A stretch of DNA of 64,000 nt from Secundilactobacillus mixtipabuli (GCF_002217925.1 NZ_BCMF01000003.1:186001-250000), one strand, 5' to 3'. Positions 1 to 10,104 are shown, counted from the first letter of the stretch. Numbers and translations: made by a program. The notes: generated by a model from the sequence alone, not told the origin.

Positions 1-144
1 ACTTCAGAACCAATGAAGGAAGCGGATCCAAGCAGTGCCGCACTGTATATCTCAGACCCAATGAAAAAGAAAAAGTCATTAACCCACCTCTTTGATACGC
101 ATCCCCCGATGGAGGAGAGGATCGAGAGGCTGAGGAAGATGTAG
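1..144 (+). CDS. htpX: HtpX-like M48 membrane metalloprotease, C-terminal fragment
   Basis: Frame 1 is open from the window edge to a TAG at 142-144 and encodes the last 47 residues of a protein. The fragment contains [20 protein letters not shown] followed by [13 protein letters not shown]. The pattern D-P, basic stretch, LFDTHPP-ERI-RL is the usual C-terminal end of HtpX proteases, which degrade misfolded membrane proteins in the cytoplasmic membrane. The catalytic HEXXH and the membrane segments lie upstream, outside the window. The family call rests on this tail only. Confidence 0.8.
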   Translation, partial: TSEPMKEADPSSAALYISDPMKKKKSLTHLFDTHPPMEERIERLRKM

Positions 145-149
145 AGCAC

Positions 150-345
150 AGAGCGCAAAAAGGCTCGGGTTGATTCCAGAGTGTAAGTAAATAAGGAAGG
201 GTCTCCCCTGAACTTTGGGGAGACCCTTCCTTATTTACTTACATGGCAGGAATCTGAGCCTTTTTGCGCGTTTCAGCTATATAAGAGGAAAAATAAACTC
301 TTATATGGCAGGAGCCTGAGCCTTTTTGCGCGTTTCAGCTAGGTA
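150..345. repeat. Nested palindromic intergenic element plus direct repeat; likely terminator of htpX
   Basis: A perfect 26-bp inverted repeat (183-208 with 217-242, 8-nt loop) sits inside an outer inverted repeat of 14 bp (153-166 with 256-269). The segment 243-278 is repeated at 305-340 with two mismatches, and a third small hairpin (279-287 with 298-306) lies between the copies. The hairpins would stop or stabilise the htpX transcript. The same core, AGTGTAAG then CTTAC/TA..GCAGG, recurs near 46.94 kb and 56.75 kb, so this is a dispersed repeat family of this genome. It accounts for most of the gap before the next gene. Confidence 0.75.
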
Positions 346-455
346 AAATCGACCAACTCGCACTCATTCGAAATTTCCCATCGCCACCATCCCCATAACA
401 TGTTAATATAATAACAATCCGATTAACAAACAATTAGAAAATAGAGGTGTATAGC

Positions 456-1379
456 ATGACAAGAAAAATTGGTGTCATCGGAATGGGTAATGTTGGCGCA
501 ACTGCTGCCCACTATATTGTGGCTAACGGTTTCGCTGATGACTTAGTTTTAATCGATATTCGCGAAGATAAGGTGAAGGCTGACGCGCTCGACTTTGAAG
601 ACGCAATGCCGAATTTACCAGTACATACTAATATTACAGTTAACGACTACTCAGCATTAGAGGATGCAGATGTGATTATTTCAGCGGTTGGTAACATTAA
701 ACTGCAGGATAATCCCAATGATGACCGGTTCGCTGAGCTGCCATTTACCAGCGATGCAGCTAAAAAAGTGGGAGCTAAAATCAAAGCTTCTGGATTCCAT
801 GGCAAGATGGTGGTGATTACTAACCCAGTTGACGTGATCACTTCGATCTATCAACAAGTGACCGGATTACCTAAAAACCACGTGGTTGGAACTGGGACTC
901 TGTTGGACTCAGCACGGATGAAGCGAGCTGTTGCTAATGAATTAAACATCGATTCTCGTTCAGTGACTGGTTACAATTTAGGGGAACATGGGAACTCTCA
1001 GTTTACGGCATGGTCAACCGTACGCGTGTTAGGTAAACCGATTACTGAAATTGCAGAGGAGCGTCACTTGGACTTAGATGATCTTGATCATCAGGCGCGG
1101 GTCGGCGGCTACACCGTGTTCCATGGTAAGAAATACACCAACTACGGTGTCGCGACTGCAGCAGTTCACTTAGCTAATACGATCCTGAGTGGTGCTGAGA
1201 CGGAAATGCCTGTTTCAAACTACCGTGAAGAATACGGTACTTACCTCTCATATCCAGCAATTGTTGGCCGTGATGGGGTTCAAGAACAGCTACAGTTGAA
1301 TTTAACTGAAGAAGAGTTGAAGAAGCTTCAAATTTCAGCCGATTATATTAAGACCAAGTTTGCTGAAAGTACAAAATAA
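456..1379 (+). CDS. L-2-hydroxyisocaproate dehydrogenase (L-HicDH), lactate/malate dehydrogenase family
   Basis: 307-aa cytosolic NAD-dependent enzyme that should reduce branched-chain 2-oxo acids such as 2-oxoisocaproate to L-2-hydroxy acids, regenerating NAD+ from leucine-type catabolism. The Rossmann motif GMGNVG is at residues 9-14 with Asp34 after the second strand. The catalytic His178 lies in GEHGNSQF, and NPVDVIT and a D-R pair occupy the usual LDH positions. The sequence resembles the Weissella confusa L-HicDH more than true lactate dehydrogenase. ATG at 456 is chosen because AGAGGTG at 443-449 sits 6 nt upstream; the in-frame GTG at 447 overlaps that site. Single gene with its own terminator. 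The exact substrate is inference. Confidence 0.85.
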   Translation: MTRKIGVIGMGNVGATAAHYIVANGFADDLVLIDIREDKVKADALDFEDAMPNLPVHTNITVNDYSALEDADVIISAVGNIKLQDNPNDDRFAELPFTSDAAKKVGAKIKASGFHGKMVVITNPVDVITSIYQQVTGLPKNHVVGTGTLLDSARMKRAVANELNIDSRSVTGYNLGEHGNSQFTAWSTVRVLGKPITEIAEERHLDLDDLDHQARVGGYTVFHGKKYTNYGVATAAVHLANTILSGAETEMPVSNYREEYGTYLSYPAIVGRDGVQEQLQLNLTEEELKKLQISADYIKTKFAESTK

Positions 1380-1399
1380 TCCGTTATGAAGCGAACTAG

Positions 1400-1432
1400 C
1401 AGCTAATCCGTCATTGGATTGGCTGTTTTTTA
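1400..1432 (+). terminator. Rho-independent terminator of L-HicDH gene
   Basis: A 10-bp stem (1400-1409 with 1416-1425, G-U pairs included) is followed by a run of T, 20 nt after the stop codon. Confidence 0.8.
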
Positions 1433-1526
1433 TTGGCCGGAAGGGTGTTAAATGATATCACTAGAGATATCGCCCGAAAACTGATATACTACAATACTTA
1501 TGACTAAAATCGTGGGAGGGGTTTAG

Positions 1527-2717
1527 ATGACGGGCAAAGTGAAACGTGCCATTCTGATTTTAATTTTAAGTGAATTCTTAGTTTGCCTCGGGATTGGGCT
1601 GGTTATTCCAGTGATGCCATTCTTGCGCAATCAACTGCATTTATCAGCTTTTGACATGGGTGTGATGACAGCTTTGTTTTCATTTGCCCAGTTTATTACC
1701 TCACCAATCATTGGCCGAATTTCGGATCGGGTCGGCCGAAAGCCAATCATCGCCATTGGACTGGCTCTTTATGCTGTCTCAGAAATTCTGTTCGCACTGA
1801 CTAATTTACTGGGTATGTTTGATTTTGCCCGGGTGATCGGCGGTATTTCAGCGGCGATGGTGACACCGACCGGGATGGCTTTAGCGGCGGATATTACGAC
1901 GAAACGCCAACGGGCCAAAGTCATTGGCTGGCTATCAGCAGCTTTTAGCGGCGGTTTAATTCTGGGGCCTGGGATCGGCGGTATTCTGGCTGGATTCAGC
2001 TACAAAACGCCATTTTGGTTTGCCGGTGCCTTAGGTCTATTAAGTACGATTGCGTTATTAATCCTATTACCAAAGGATTCTGAAATTGAAAAACCAACGC
2101 AAATCAGCGCTCCTGGCGAAAAACCAACGAACGCTATGAATGGCGATTGGCACGACTTGCTGATTAAACCCGTCATTTTATTGTTTGTTTTGATTCTGGT
2201 TTCGTCGTTTGGCCTGCAAGGTTTCGAAAGTATCTACAGTCTGTTCGTCAACCAAGTCTTCCACTTTAGCATTGCTAACATTGCGTTAGTTTTGACGTTA
2301 AACGGCCTGATTTCGCTCTTCTTCCAAGTTATGTTATTTGACCGATTAGTGATTTACTTTAAGGAAACAAGACTGATTCGAATTTGCTTCTTATTTGCAC
2401 TGGTTGGGACGCTTTGGATCATCTTTGCCCACAGCAAGATCGAAGTGATCATCGCGACGTTACTCGTCTTCACCGCGTTTGACCTTCTGCGACCGGCGAT
2501 TACAACTTTGTTAACCAAACTCAGTGCTAAGAACCAAGGCCTGATCAACGGGTTAAACATGTCTTTGACCAGTGTTGGTAACGTCATTGGCCCGCTGATG
2601 TCAGGTGCGCTATTAGATATGAACACGCATTACCCGTACGTTGTTGTGGCCGGATTCTTAGCCATCTCGTATTTCTTGGCGTTTGCTGTTAAAATTAAAC
2701 CACATCATATTGCGTAA
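1527..2717 (+). CDS. MFS (DHA1-type) multidrug efflux transporter
   Basis: 396-aa integral membrane protein with about 12 hydrophobic segments, split by a hydrophilic loop near residue 190. Motif A, GRISDRVGRKP, is at residues 63-73 between segments 2 and 3. A motif-C-like antiporter signature, GLILGPGIGG, lies near residue 145. These place it among drug:H+ antiporters of the TetA/NorA/LmrP type. The substrate cannot be told. GGGAGGGG lies 7 nt before ATG 1527. The next gene begins 12 nt after the stop, so the two are probably co-transcribed. An rRNA methyltransferase beside an exporter hints at a role in antibiotic tolerance, but that is inference. Confidence 0.85.
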   Translation: MTGKVKRAILILILSEFLVCLGIGLVIPVMPFLRNQLHLSAFDMGVMTALFSFAQFITSPIIGRISDRVGRKPIIAIGLALYAVSEILFALTNLLGMFDFARVIGGISAAMVTPTGMALAADITTKRQRAKVIGWLSAAFSGGLILGPGIGGILAGFSYKTPFWFAGALGLLSTIALLILLPKDSEIEKPTQISAPGEKPTNAMNGDWHDLLIKPVILLFVLILVSSFGLQGFESIYSLFVNQVFHFSIANIALVLTLNGLISLFFQVMLFDRLVIYFKETRLIRICFLFALVGTLWIIFAHSKIEVIIATLLVFTAFDLLRPAITTLLTKLSAKNQGLINGLNMSLTSVGNVIGPLMSGALLDMNTHYPYVVVAGFLAISYFLAFAVKIKPHHIA

Positions 2718-2729
2718 TGGAGGCTCATT

Positions 2730-3575
2730 TTGAAGAAAGCAGAATTGGCGAGTCAGTTTGTGAGCCAACATCAACAGCAGTTCCAGTGCCCAGTGTGCGG
2801 CGGTGAAATTGATTCTGTGGTTGATCAAACGATTTATTGTGAACATGAACATAGCTTTGATATTTCTAAAAAGGGCACCTTATTTATGATTAACGCGCCC
2901 GTGAAAACGGAGTATACGGATGAGATGCTCCGCTATCGGCAACAGATGCTGACAGCCGGATTCTTTGAACCGATGCTAAAGGCGGTATCAGTACAGATCA
3001 AGCACGGTGGGTTAGTTTTAGACGCCGGTTGCGGTGAAGGAACGACCACCAAATGGTTAGCGCAGCAAAATCACAACGACGCATACGTTGGCTTAGATAT
3101 TTCTAAACCAGCCATCAATATTGCAGGCTCGGGTGCAGTGAATGCCCCCCAGCCACTATTTATGGTCGGTGACTTAGCTAAATTACCGTTTGGTGATCAG
3201 CAGGTGACGACCATCGTCAACATTTTGTCGCCAGCTAATTATCAGGAGTTTGACCGGGTATTGCAACCTGGCGGTAAGTTGATCAAGGTGATTCCTAACA
3301 GCCAGTATTTAAATGAGTTGCGAGCGCTGGTTTATCCGGAAGGTGAGCACGCGACTTACGATAATTCGCCGGTGAAAGACCACTTCATTGCGCATTACGG
3401 CAACGTTGAATTTACACCGGCCCATTACCAGTTCGACCTGACGCCAGCCCTGTTTAAGGCACTGTTTGAAATGACGCCGTTGACCTGGCGGGCAGCAGAG
3501 CGAAAAGAAAGTATTTTGAAGCAAGGCTTAACGCAGATTACGGCTGATTTTGAGATTGGTGTCGTAACCAAATAA
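2730..3575 (+). CDS. rlmA: 23S rRNA (guanine-N1-)-methyltransferase, RlmA family
   Basis: 281-aa cytosolic enzyme that methylates N1 of a guanine in 23S rRNA helix 35 (G745 in Gram-negatives, G748 in the Gram-positive RlmA(II)/TlrB branch). The N-terminal zinc module shows Cys20, Cys23, Cys37 and His41. The SAM-binding site reads LVLDAGCGEGTTT near residue 95. Length fits the family. The start is TTG at 2730, with GGAGG at 2719-2723 correctly spaced and only 12 nt after the MFS stop, so translation is probably coupled in a two-gene operon. Which of G745 or G748 is modified cannot be decided here. Confidence 0.87.
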   Translation: MKKAELASQFVSQHQQQFQCPVCGGEIDSVVDQTIYCEHEHSFDISKKGTLFMINAPVKTEYTDEMLRYRQQMLTAGFFEPMLKAVSVQIKHGGLVLDAGCGEGTTTKWLAQQNHNDAYVGLDISKPAINIAGSGAVNAPQPLFMVGDLAKLPFGDQQVTTIVNILSPANYQEFDRVLQPGGKLIKVIPNSQYLNELRALVYPEGEHATYDNSPVKDHFIAHYGNVEFTPAHYQFDLTPALFKALFEMTPLTWRAAERKESILKQGLTQITADFEIGVVTK

Positions 3576-3580
3576 GACAG

Positions 3581-3636
3581 AAATAGGCTCTAAGAATCAG
3601 GCGAAAACGCTGTTGGTTCCTGGGGCCTATTTTTAA
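3581..3636 (+). terminator. Terminator of MFS-rlmA operon
   Basis: AAATAGGCTC at 3581 pairs with GGGCCTATTTTT near 3622-3634, with a long interrupted stem and a T run. The following 3637-3859 is non-coding: it holds a TATACT -10-like box at about 3723 and a roughly 130-nt leader before the adhesin gene. Confidence 0.8.
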
Positions 3637-3859
3637 TAAAGAAGTAGTTGGGATAGTTGCAATCCTAATGAAAAAAAGTAAGGAAAAGTCTGTTTATTAC
3701 TGTTTTTTTAAAGCATAAATTGTTATACTTAGGGCGAACACTGGTTAGTTAATGGTTATGTTAACTTGGAAATTATTTAATGACGTTAACTGCCTTTGTC
3801 AGCATCTCGTGAAGGGGGATGCTGGGAGATAGAATTGAATTTTGCTGGGGGGCAATAAG

Positions 3860-6800
3860 ATGAACAAGCAAGTTATGCAAGATATACAAAAGGAACATAA
3901 AAAGGTCCTACAAGATAGTGCTCAAGTCAAAGAACATTATAAGATGTATAAGGTTGGGAAAATATGGCTTTTTGCCGGTCTATTCACGATTTCACTAGGT
4001 GCCGGTCTTACGTTTGGGGATCATGTAGATGTACATGCGGCTGTAACGGAAGAAACAGCTCAGAAGGCTACTACACCAACTAATTTACAAGACCAAAACG
4101 TTGTGCTTGGCAGTAAAACACAAGCACAGGACTCTGCAACCGAAATGAAAGCGGTTGCGGATACCGCTGAAACGACAGGACAATCCGAGGTACAACCAAC
4201 AGCTGACCAATCCTCAACTGATGCCAAGACACCTGCAACCAGCGATACGCAAACTGAAACAGCCACCGCTAATGTCCAAACAACTAATTTAGGTGACGTG
4301 ACTGATCAAAGTACCATTGATCAAGCAAAAGCTGCTGCAGCGCAAGCTTATGCGCAGACTGGTAAAGCACAGGTTATCACAGCGGTTTCTGGCGCTGAAG
4401 GAGAGCCGGCAACTGCGGCGGATCCGGTGGAAACTGTTAGTGCAACAGTGGAAGATGCAACGAAGACGTATGACAATAAAACCGATACACCAGCAACCTT
4501 TAACGTTAAATTATCTGATAATTTAACGGCACCCACTGGCTGGTTTGTAACTGGTAATAAGGACGAATATCAGGTCGCCGCAGCTTCTGGCGATATCGAT
4601 TTATCTAACATTAATCAAAACGCTGGTACTGATGACAATGTCATTACGCTAAGCGCCACTGGTTTAGCTCGGATAAATGCCGTTAAAGCTAATCAGGATA
4701 AGAACTTGGTATTGACTGCTGCGGATGTTACTGCAGGCAAATTAACGATTAGTAAAGCACCAGTAACAACTGGTTCGGTAACGATTCAGGATACTTCAAA
4801 GCTGTACGATAACGATGCCTCAACAGATCCAACTAGCTACAACGTTAAACTTGGCGACGGGTTAATTGCACCAACTGATTGGACGGCGAATAGCGATGGC
4901 ACTTATACCGTTACTGTAGCTTCTGGTGATATTGAGGCTAATATTGATAGTCAAGAGGCGGGCAGTTACTTAGTTGACTTAACCGAGAGTGCTCTTCAAA
5001 AGTTGAATACGGTGAATACAAACTATAATATTACCGCTGATCATGTTACACCAGGAATCTTTAAAATCGAAAGCAACACCAAATTAAGCATTGGAGTTGC
5101 AAAGATAACAACGAATGCTTCTTTACCAACAACATTGACGGTATCCATTTCTCGCGAAGAAGTAGTCCCATCCGATTGGACTTCTGGTTATGATAATACT
5201 GGCCAGGATGATAAAGTTTATAATGTCCCAATTAACTATTTTGATACTAATTCGGTTGATAAGACCACAATAGGTAATTACACAGTTAATTTAACAGCTA
5301 CGGCACTTGCTAATTTAAATAGTGCCAATCCAGATCGACAATTAGCAACAACTAATATCAAGCCTGGACAAATTTCGGTAGTAGCAACTAATCCTAGCGT
5401 GACACGTTATATATCTAACTTCGGTGGCGGTTTCCCAAGGTCAATGGACGGGAAAGTTCTGGGCGATGGTCAGGGAGTTCAGCTAACTTTGAATTTCTTT
5501 TCTGCTGACCAAGGCAATGATTATCAAAACTTTACCGATATTGTGATTGTACCGGCAGGTATGACGATTGCAGATGCATCAACGGCTACGGTGAATGGAA
5601 AAACAGTTACGACCTATACGAAATCTACGAATCCTGCTCAAAGCTTTGAGAATCAGGTCAAACCAGCTTTAGATAATAACGGTACAAATTATTACTCTGA
5701 CTTTAAAGTGACACAGTTAGATAACTATAAAAATCGGCAAGCTTTTGCTGTTCAATGGGGAGACGTCAATACAGTTGGTCACACAGGTGATTCGTTTAAG
5801 GTTAACATTATGGTTGATCCTGATGTAAAAGATGTGACAACAGTTGGTTATGGTGATTTGGAGGATGAAAATGATGCAGCTATCCTGTATGCTACCGACG
5901 ATACTAAATTAACTGGTGGCAAATACAAATTAAGTTATGGGGGAGCATATCCTAGTATTCAACCAGTGGCTACTGCTTTGGGATTGGATAATGCTGTAAC
6001 TTTGGCAAGCTCGTATGCTGTAAATACAGACGGTTCAAGAAATACGCAATGGGCAGGTCATTTCACAATCGTTCACTACCCAGTTGAAGATACTTATAAC
6101 CTAACGGATGAATCAGGAACAGTTATTGGAACGGCTGTTACCACACAAGGAAAAGTTGGTGATACGTATAATCCATCCTCAATCTTACCGCTAACAATTA
6201 CTGCTACTAATGGTACTAAGTACTCCCTTGATGAATCGAGCATTCCAACTGAGCAAAGCTTTAAGGCCAGCACTGCTACTTCTCTGAAGGATGGCGAAAC
6301 TTTTCTTCCAGGAGCAACTTATACTGCAAAATACAAACAGGTTATTAACACTACAACTAATCAAGCGAAAGTAAGCGACCAAACGATTACCTGGGGCGCA
6401 GCCACACCAACTAGCTACACGGTGACGTTGCCTAGCGGCTTAGCAGCACCAAGTAACTGGACAAGTACGGGAAACAACACTTATACAGTTGGTTCCAGTG
6501 ATGGCGACTTAGATTTATCTAATATTAAAAATCAAGTTGGCAGTTATGATGTTTTGCTTTCAAATCAAGGATTAGCTAACTTAGCGGCTGCCAATCCAGG
6601 CTGTCTGTTTGATAACCAGATTAATGGTGTAGGTAAATTAAATGTGACAGCTCGGAATATAATTGTGACAGTTAAAGATACGGCAGGAAAGCAGCTTAAA
6701 GACCCACAAACTGTCAGCTTAGGTACGAATCAAACAGTAGCTGGTGCCGATGCAGGTCTTGGAACAGATTACCCAACGAGTCAGTTAAACACCATTACCT

Positions 6801-9800
6801 TTAACTACGTCGACAATGCGCAAAATACTACTGGAATCAAACAAGCTACATTAGTTGTTAATAAGGCCGATAATACAATCACCCAAACTACCACTTACTT
6901 AGACAGTAGTAAGCCAGCTTCAACTACAACAATTACTGCTGCTGAATTAGGTGGTTCTGATGCCGGTGAAGGATTAGCTCTTCTGTTAAATATGGGTGAA
7001 ATTGGATCCGTCATTGGATTTGGTGTTACACCTCAAATTACGTTTGATCAAGCAACGCCACTCAGTGTTTATTCTTCAGTCAAGGTAGTGTATAACCAAA
7101 AAGCAACTGCTACTGTCACTTATGTTGATGATGATAACAATGGCAGCGTGGTTCCTGATACTGGTTCTACTTTGAATGGCTACATTGGAGATGTATTGTC
7201 TTCACAAGTGACTATCCCCGAGAACTATATTGCAGCAAGCACCGATGCATTGCCAACTACGGTTACTTTGACTGCGGATGATAGCGATAACCTTACTATT
7301 CATTTGAAGCATCAGTTAGTTACTGATGAATCTGGTAAGGTTACCAGTACGCAGACGGTTAACTATGTGATTAATGGCGGCGATTCTAGTAAGACACCGC
7401 AACCAAAGTCACAAACGATTACTTGGAATACGGTCACTGATAAAGTCACCGGGACTTCCTATGCAACAGCACAAGCAGGATATGCTGCTGTAAACACGCC
7501 TAATATTGCAGGCTATACGCCTAGCAAAACAACTGTCAATGCTGAATATCCAGGTGCGATCAAAACTAGCGATATCAAAGATAGTACTGTGACGGTCACT
7601 TATACCCCAGATCAATCTACTACCACTATCACCTTTACAGGTTTGCCAGCAACTAAGACACCTGAAAATAAGACCATTACGACTACCACGGATGAACCTT
7701 ATACCTTTACTGGTATTCCGACTATCCCTGGTTATACACCAAGCACAACTTCCATTACGGGTATTGGTACATCAACTGGTACTTCAATAACGGTTACTTA
7801 CAAGGCAGATAACAATTCTGCTAAAGTGACCTATGTCGATGATGTCACTGGTAAGAGTATCGATACAGATGCGATTGAAGGTGTCACAGATAAAACAGGA
7901 GATTATACAGTCGTAGTGCCTGCTAATTATGAATTGGCAAAGAATCAGGCAAATATAGTTTCTTACCACATTACCCCTGATGATACTGATAACATCACTG
8001 TTCATTTAACTCATATCGTTGACCATGGGACTAAGACCACTAGTCGAGTAATTAACTACGTCATTGATAATCCTGGTGCCGATTCAGTTCCACAAGCGCC
8101 AAAAACGGTTACTCAAACTATTACTTGGCATACGTCAACTGATAAGGTGACGGGTGAAACGGTTGCAACCGCTGATAAAGTTCCAGCTCCAGCTGTTGCC
8201 ATTCAATCTATTGATGGCTACACGGCCACTATTAATGGTAAAAATGCAACCGAGGTTCCTGCATTCTTTGCGGGTGCTACGAATGCTGATGATTTAAAGG
8301 ATACGGTGGTAACTGTCACCTACAAGCCAAATACTGTCACGGCTAATGTTCAGGTGCCAAGTAACAAGGGCAATCAAACCGTGACGGGTGTATCTGGTAC
8401 GGTTGATAACCATGTTCAAGTTCCTGTTCCAGATTTACCAGGTTATACGAAGGATAAGAACACTGTGCCAGCAACCGTCAATCCAGATGGCACGATTACC
8501 GTGGATGGCCCAAGTGCTAAAACTGGGGATAAGGGTTATGTTGAATACACCCCAGATGCTCAATCCATTAAGGTTCAATTTGTTGATGATACTGGAGCGG
8601 ATTTAGGTTCTGCCATCGTTATCTCTGGTTTCTCAGATGGTAATATTGATTACAGCAGTGCCTTTGCTAAGGAACAAGAACTGATTAATCAGGGTTACAC
8701 ACCACAAGGTTATATATCATCAACAAATAAGGGTGGTAATAACGGTTTAGCGGGCGCTCCTAAGACTTTTACACAGTACGGTAAAGTTCCAACTTACATT
8801 GTGGAATTAGGTCACGTGGAAAGTGTCGAAGTCGATAAAGTGACAACGGATGTCCCATATGCCAACGGTTACACAGTTAACTTTGTCACACCAAATGGCG
8901 ATGTGGTCGGTAAAACCACGGTTCCGGCAAACCCAGGTGTTGATAATACAGTTGACGTCACACCAAATATCCCAGCTGGCTATGTACCAACGCCAGGTCA
9001 TGATAAGGTATACGTCAACATTCCAAAGGGTACTGATCCAACTAAGCCGATTACGGTTAATGTCACGACACCAGCTGGCAAAGATGCTGACGGTAAGCAA
9101 GTTTGGATCAAAGGTGAAGTGACAACGGATGTGCCATCTACTAACCAATACACGGTTAACTTTGTCACACCAAATGGTGATGTGATCGGTAAGACAACCA
9201 TAGTAGGCAATCCAGGCAATAATCTCGATATTACACCACACTTACCAAACGGATATGTCCCAACTCCAGGTAAGACTGGCAATATCACGATTACTAAGAC
9301 TGATGTGCCGGGTGATAGTAAACCAATTATCTTCAACGTCACGACACCAGCCGGTCAAGATGCAGATGGCATTCAAGTTTGGACCAAGGGTGAAGTGCCA
9401 ACGGATAATATGCCTTCAGCCAACCCGTATACGGTTAACTTCGTCACACCAAATGGAAAGGTGGTTGGTACGACAACCGTCGTAGGTAACCCAGGTAACC
9501 GGTTTAACGTTTCTGGTAACGTGCCAAATGGGTATATCTTAAACGGTACGGATGGTGATGTTGAGATTCCAGAAGATCCAACTACACCAATTAAAGTTAG
9601 TGTTACTGTTCCTGTAGTGCCAAATAACGGCGGGCCAACTACGGATGTTCCTAGTGGATCAACTGATGAAGGTACAGGCGAGCCAACCGACAATAACAAC
9701 GAGACACCTACTGGTGATTCGGATAATAATACAATTACCACTGGTGGCGCTGATCACAATACCGTTTCTGGTGATGGTAACAATAGTCATCGGATTTCGA

Positions 9801-10051
9801 CTGGTTCCAGCGAGAACACAGTTGGTCGCGGTTCAAGTGAAGCTAACGGCGGAACTCAAACTGGTTTTAGCCAACAAAGCGGTACTGTGGTAGCCGGCCG
9901 AACACAAAGCAACCAGAATGCTAACACTGCTAAAGCTACAACATTGCCACAAACCAATGAGCAAAATACCAGCGTTTGGGCATTGCTTGGCCTTAGTCTC
10001 ATGAGCTTGCTGAGCCTATTTGGATTCAAGAAACGCGAAGACGAGAAGTAA
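3860..10051 (+). CDS. Giant LPxTG-type mucin-binding adhesin (MBG and MucBP/Mub domains)
   Basis: 2063-aa cell-wall protein. The N-terminus carries a KxYKxGKxW signal (K28 to W36), a hydrophobic helix, and likely cleavage after VHA at residue 60. A low-complexity Thr/Ala/Gln stretch follows. MBG-like modules with xYDNxxxTxxxYxVKL cores lie near residues 190-500, and another near 830-930. A large globular part (about 510-740) separates them. From about 1080 come MucBP/Mub repeats (VTYVDD..G..V, then Q(T)ITW..V(T)D(K)VTG). Three near-identical repeats of about 90 aa (DNA 8836-9620) precede a Gly/Asn/Thr linker. LPQTN starts at residue 2029, followed by a hydrophobic helix and KKRED tail for sortase A. 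ATG 3860 is used because GGGGGG at 3847-3852 precedes it; the earlier TTG at 3842 has no ribosome site. Role: adhesion to mucus or host glycoprotein. Confidence 0.9.
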   Translation: MNKQVMQDIQKEHKKVLQDSAQVKEHYKMYKVGKIWLFAGLFTISLGAGLTFGDHVDVHAAVTEETAQKATTPTNLQDQNVVLGSKTQAQDSATEMKAVADTAETTGQSEVQPTADQSSTDAKTPATSDTQTETATANVQTTNLGDVTDQSTIDQAKAAAAQAYAQTGKAQVITAVSGAEGEPATAADPVETVSATVEDATKTYDNKTDTPATFNVKLSDNLTAPTGWFVTGNKDEYQVAAASGDIDLSNINQNAGTDDNVITLSATGLARINAVKANQDKNLVLTAADVTAGKLTISKAPVTTGSVTIQDTSKLYDNDASTDPTSYNVKLGDGLIAPTDWTANSDGTYTVTVASGDIEANIDSQEAGSYLVDLTESALQKLNTVNTNYNITADHVTPGIFKIESNTKLSIGVAKITTNASLPTTLTVSISREEVVPSDWTSGYDNTGQDDKVYNVPINYFDTNSVDKTTIGNYTVNLTATALANLNSANPDRQLATTNIKPGQISVVATNPSVTRYISNFGGGFPRSMDGKVLGDGQGVQLTLNFFSADQGNDYQNFTDIVIVPAGMTIADASTATVNGKTVTTYTKSTNPAQSFENQVKPALDNNGTNYYSDFKVTQLDNYKNRQAFAVQWGDVNTVGHTGDSFKVNIMVDPDVKDVTTVGYGDLEDENDAAILYATDDTKLTGGKYKLSYGGAYPSIQPVATALGLDNAVTLASSYAVNTDGSRNTQWAGHFTIVHYPVEDTYNLTDESGTVIGTAVTTQGKVGDTYNPSSILPLTITATNGTKYSLDESSIPTEQSFKASTATSLKDGETFLPGATYTAKYKQVINTTTNQAKVSDQTITWGAATPTSYTVTLPSGLAAPSNWTSTGNNTYTVGSSDGDLDLSNIKNQVGSYDVLLSNQGLANLAAANPGCLFDNQINGVGKLNVTARNIIVTVKDTAGKQLKDPQTVSLGTNQTVAGADAGLGTDYPTSQLNTITFNYVDNAQNTTGIKQATLVVNKADNTITQTTTYLDSSKPASTTTITAAELGGSDAGEGLALLLNMGEIGSVIGFGVTPQITFDQATPLSVYSSVKVVYNQKATATVTYVDDDNNGSVVPDTGSTLNGYIGDVLSSQVTIPENYIAASTDALPTTVTLTADDSDNLTIHLKHQLVTDESGKVTSTQTVNYVINGGDSSKTPQPKSQTITWNTVTDKVTGTSYATAQAGYAAVNTPNIAGYTPSKTTVNAEYPGAIKTSDIKDSTVTVTYTPDQSTTTITFTGLPATKTPENKTITTTTDEPYTFTGIPTIPGYTPSTTSITGIGTSTGTSITVTYKADNNSAKVTYVDDVTGKSIDTDAIEGVTDKTGDYTVVVPANYELAKNQANIVSYHITPDDTDNITVHLTHIVDHGTKTTSRVINYVIDNPGADSVPQAPKTVTQTITWHTSTDKVTGETVATADKVPAPAVAIQSIDGYTATINGKNATEVPAFFAGATNADDLKDTVVTVTYKPNTVTANVQVPSNKGNQTVTGVSGTVDNHVQVPVPDLPGYTKDKNTVPATVNPDGTITVDGPSAKTGDKGYVEYTPDAQSIKVQFVDDTGADLGSAIVISGFSDGNIDYSSAFAKEQELINQGYTPQGYISSTNKGGNNGLAGAPKTFTQYGKVPTYIVELGHVESVEVDKVTTDVPYANGYTVNFVTPNGDVVGKTTVPANPGVDNTVDVTPNIPAGYVPTPGHDKVYVNIPKGTDPTKPITVNVTTPAGKDADGKQVWIKGEVTTDVPSTNQYTVNFVTPNGDVIGKTTIVGNPGNNLDITPHLPNGYVPTPGKTGNITITKTDVPGDSKPIIFNVTTPAGQDADGIQVWTKGEVPTDNMPSANPYTVNFVTPNGKVVGTTTVVGNPGNRFNVSGNVPNGYILNGTDGDVEIPEDPTTPIKVSVTVPVVPNNGGPTTDVPSGSTDEGTGEPTDNNNETPTGDSDNNTITTGGADHNTVSGDGNNSHRISTGSSENTVGRGSSEANGGTQTGFSQQSGTVVAGRTQSNQNANTAKATTLPQTNEQNTSVWALLGLSLMSLLSLFGFKKREDEK
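8836..9620 (+). repeat. Three intragenic repeats in the adhesin C-terminal stalk
   Basis: Near-identical blocks begin at about 8836, 9116 and 9398, each with YTVNFVTPNG followed by VGN/ANPG and ending in TTPAG.DADG..VW.KGEV. The DNA is also strongly conserved (ACGGTTAACTT at about 8872, 9151 and 9430), so the blocks are recent duplications that could change copy number by recombination. Confidence 0.8.
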
Positions 10052-10104
10052 TTTGATAGCCGTTTGACGCCATGAAAATGGCAATACGGCGGATACGCAA
10101 AAAT

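Noticed and set aside
8807-9241. Minus-strand 144-codon open frame inside the adhesin gene
   Set aside because: It is a shadow of the repeat region; Trp/Ile/Asp-rich nonsense sequence repeats in step with the coding strand and has no ribosome site.
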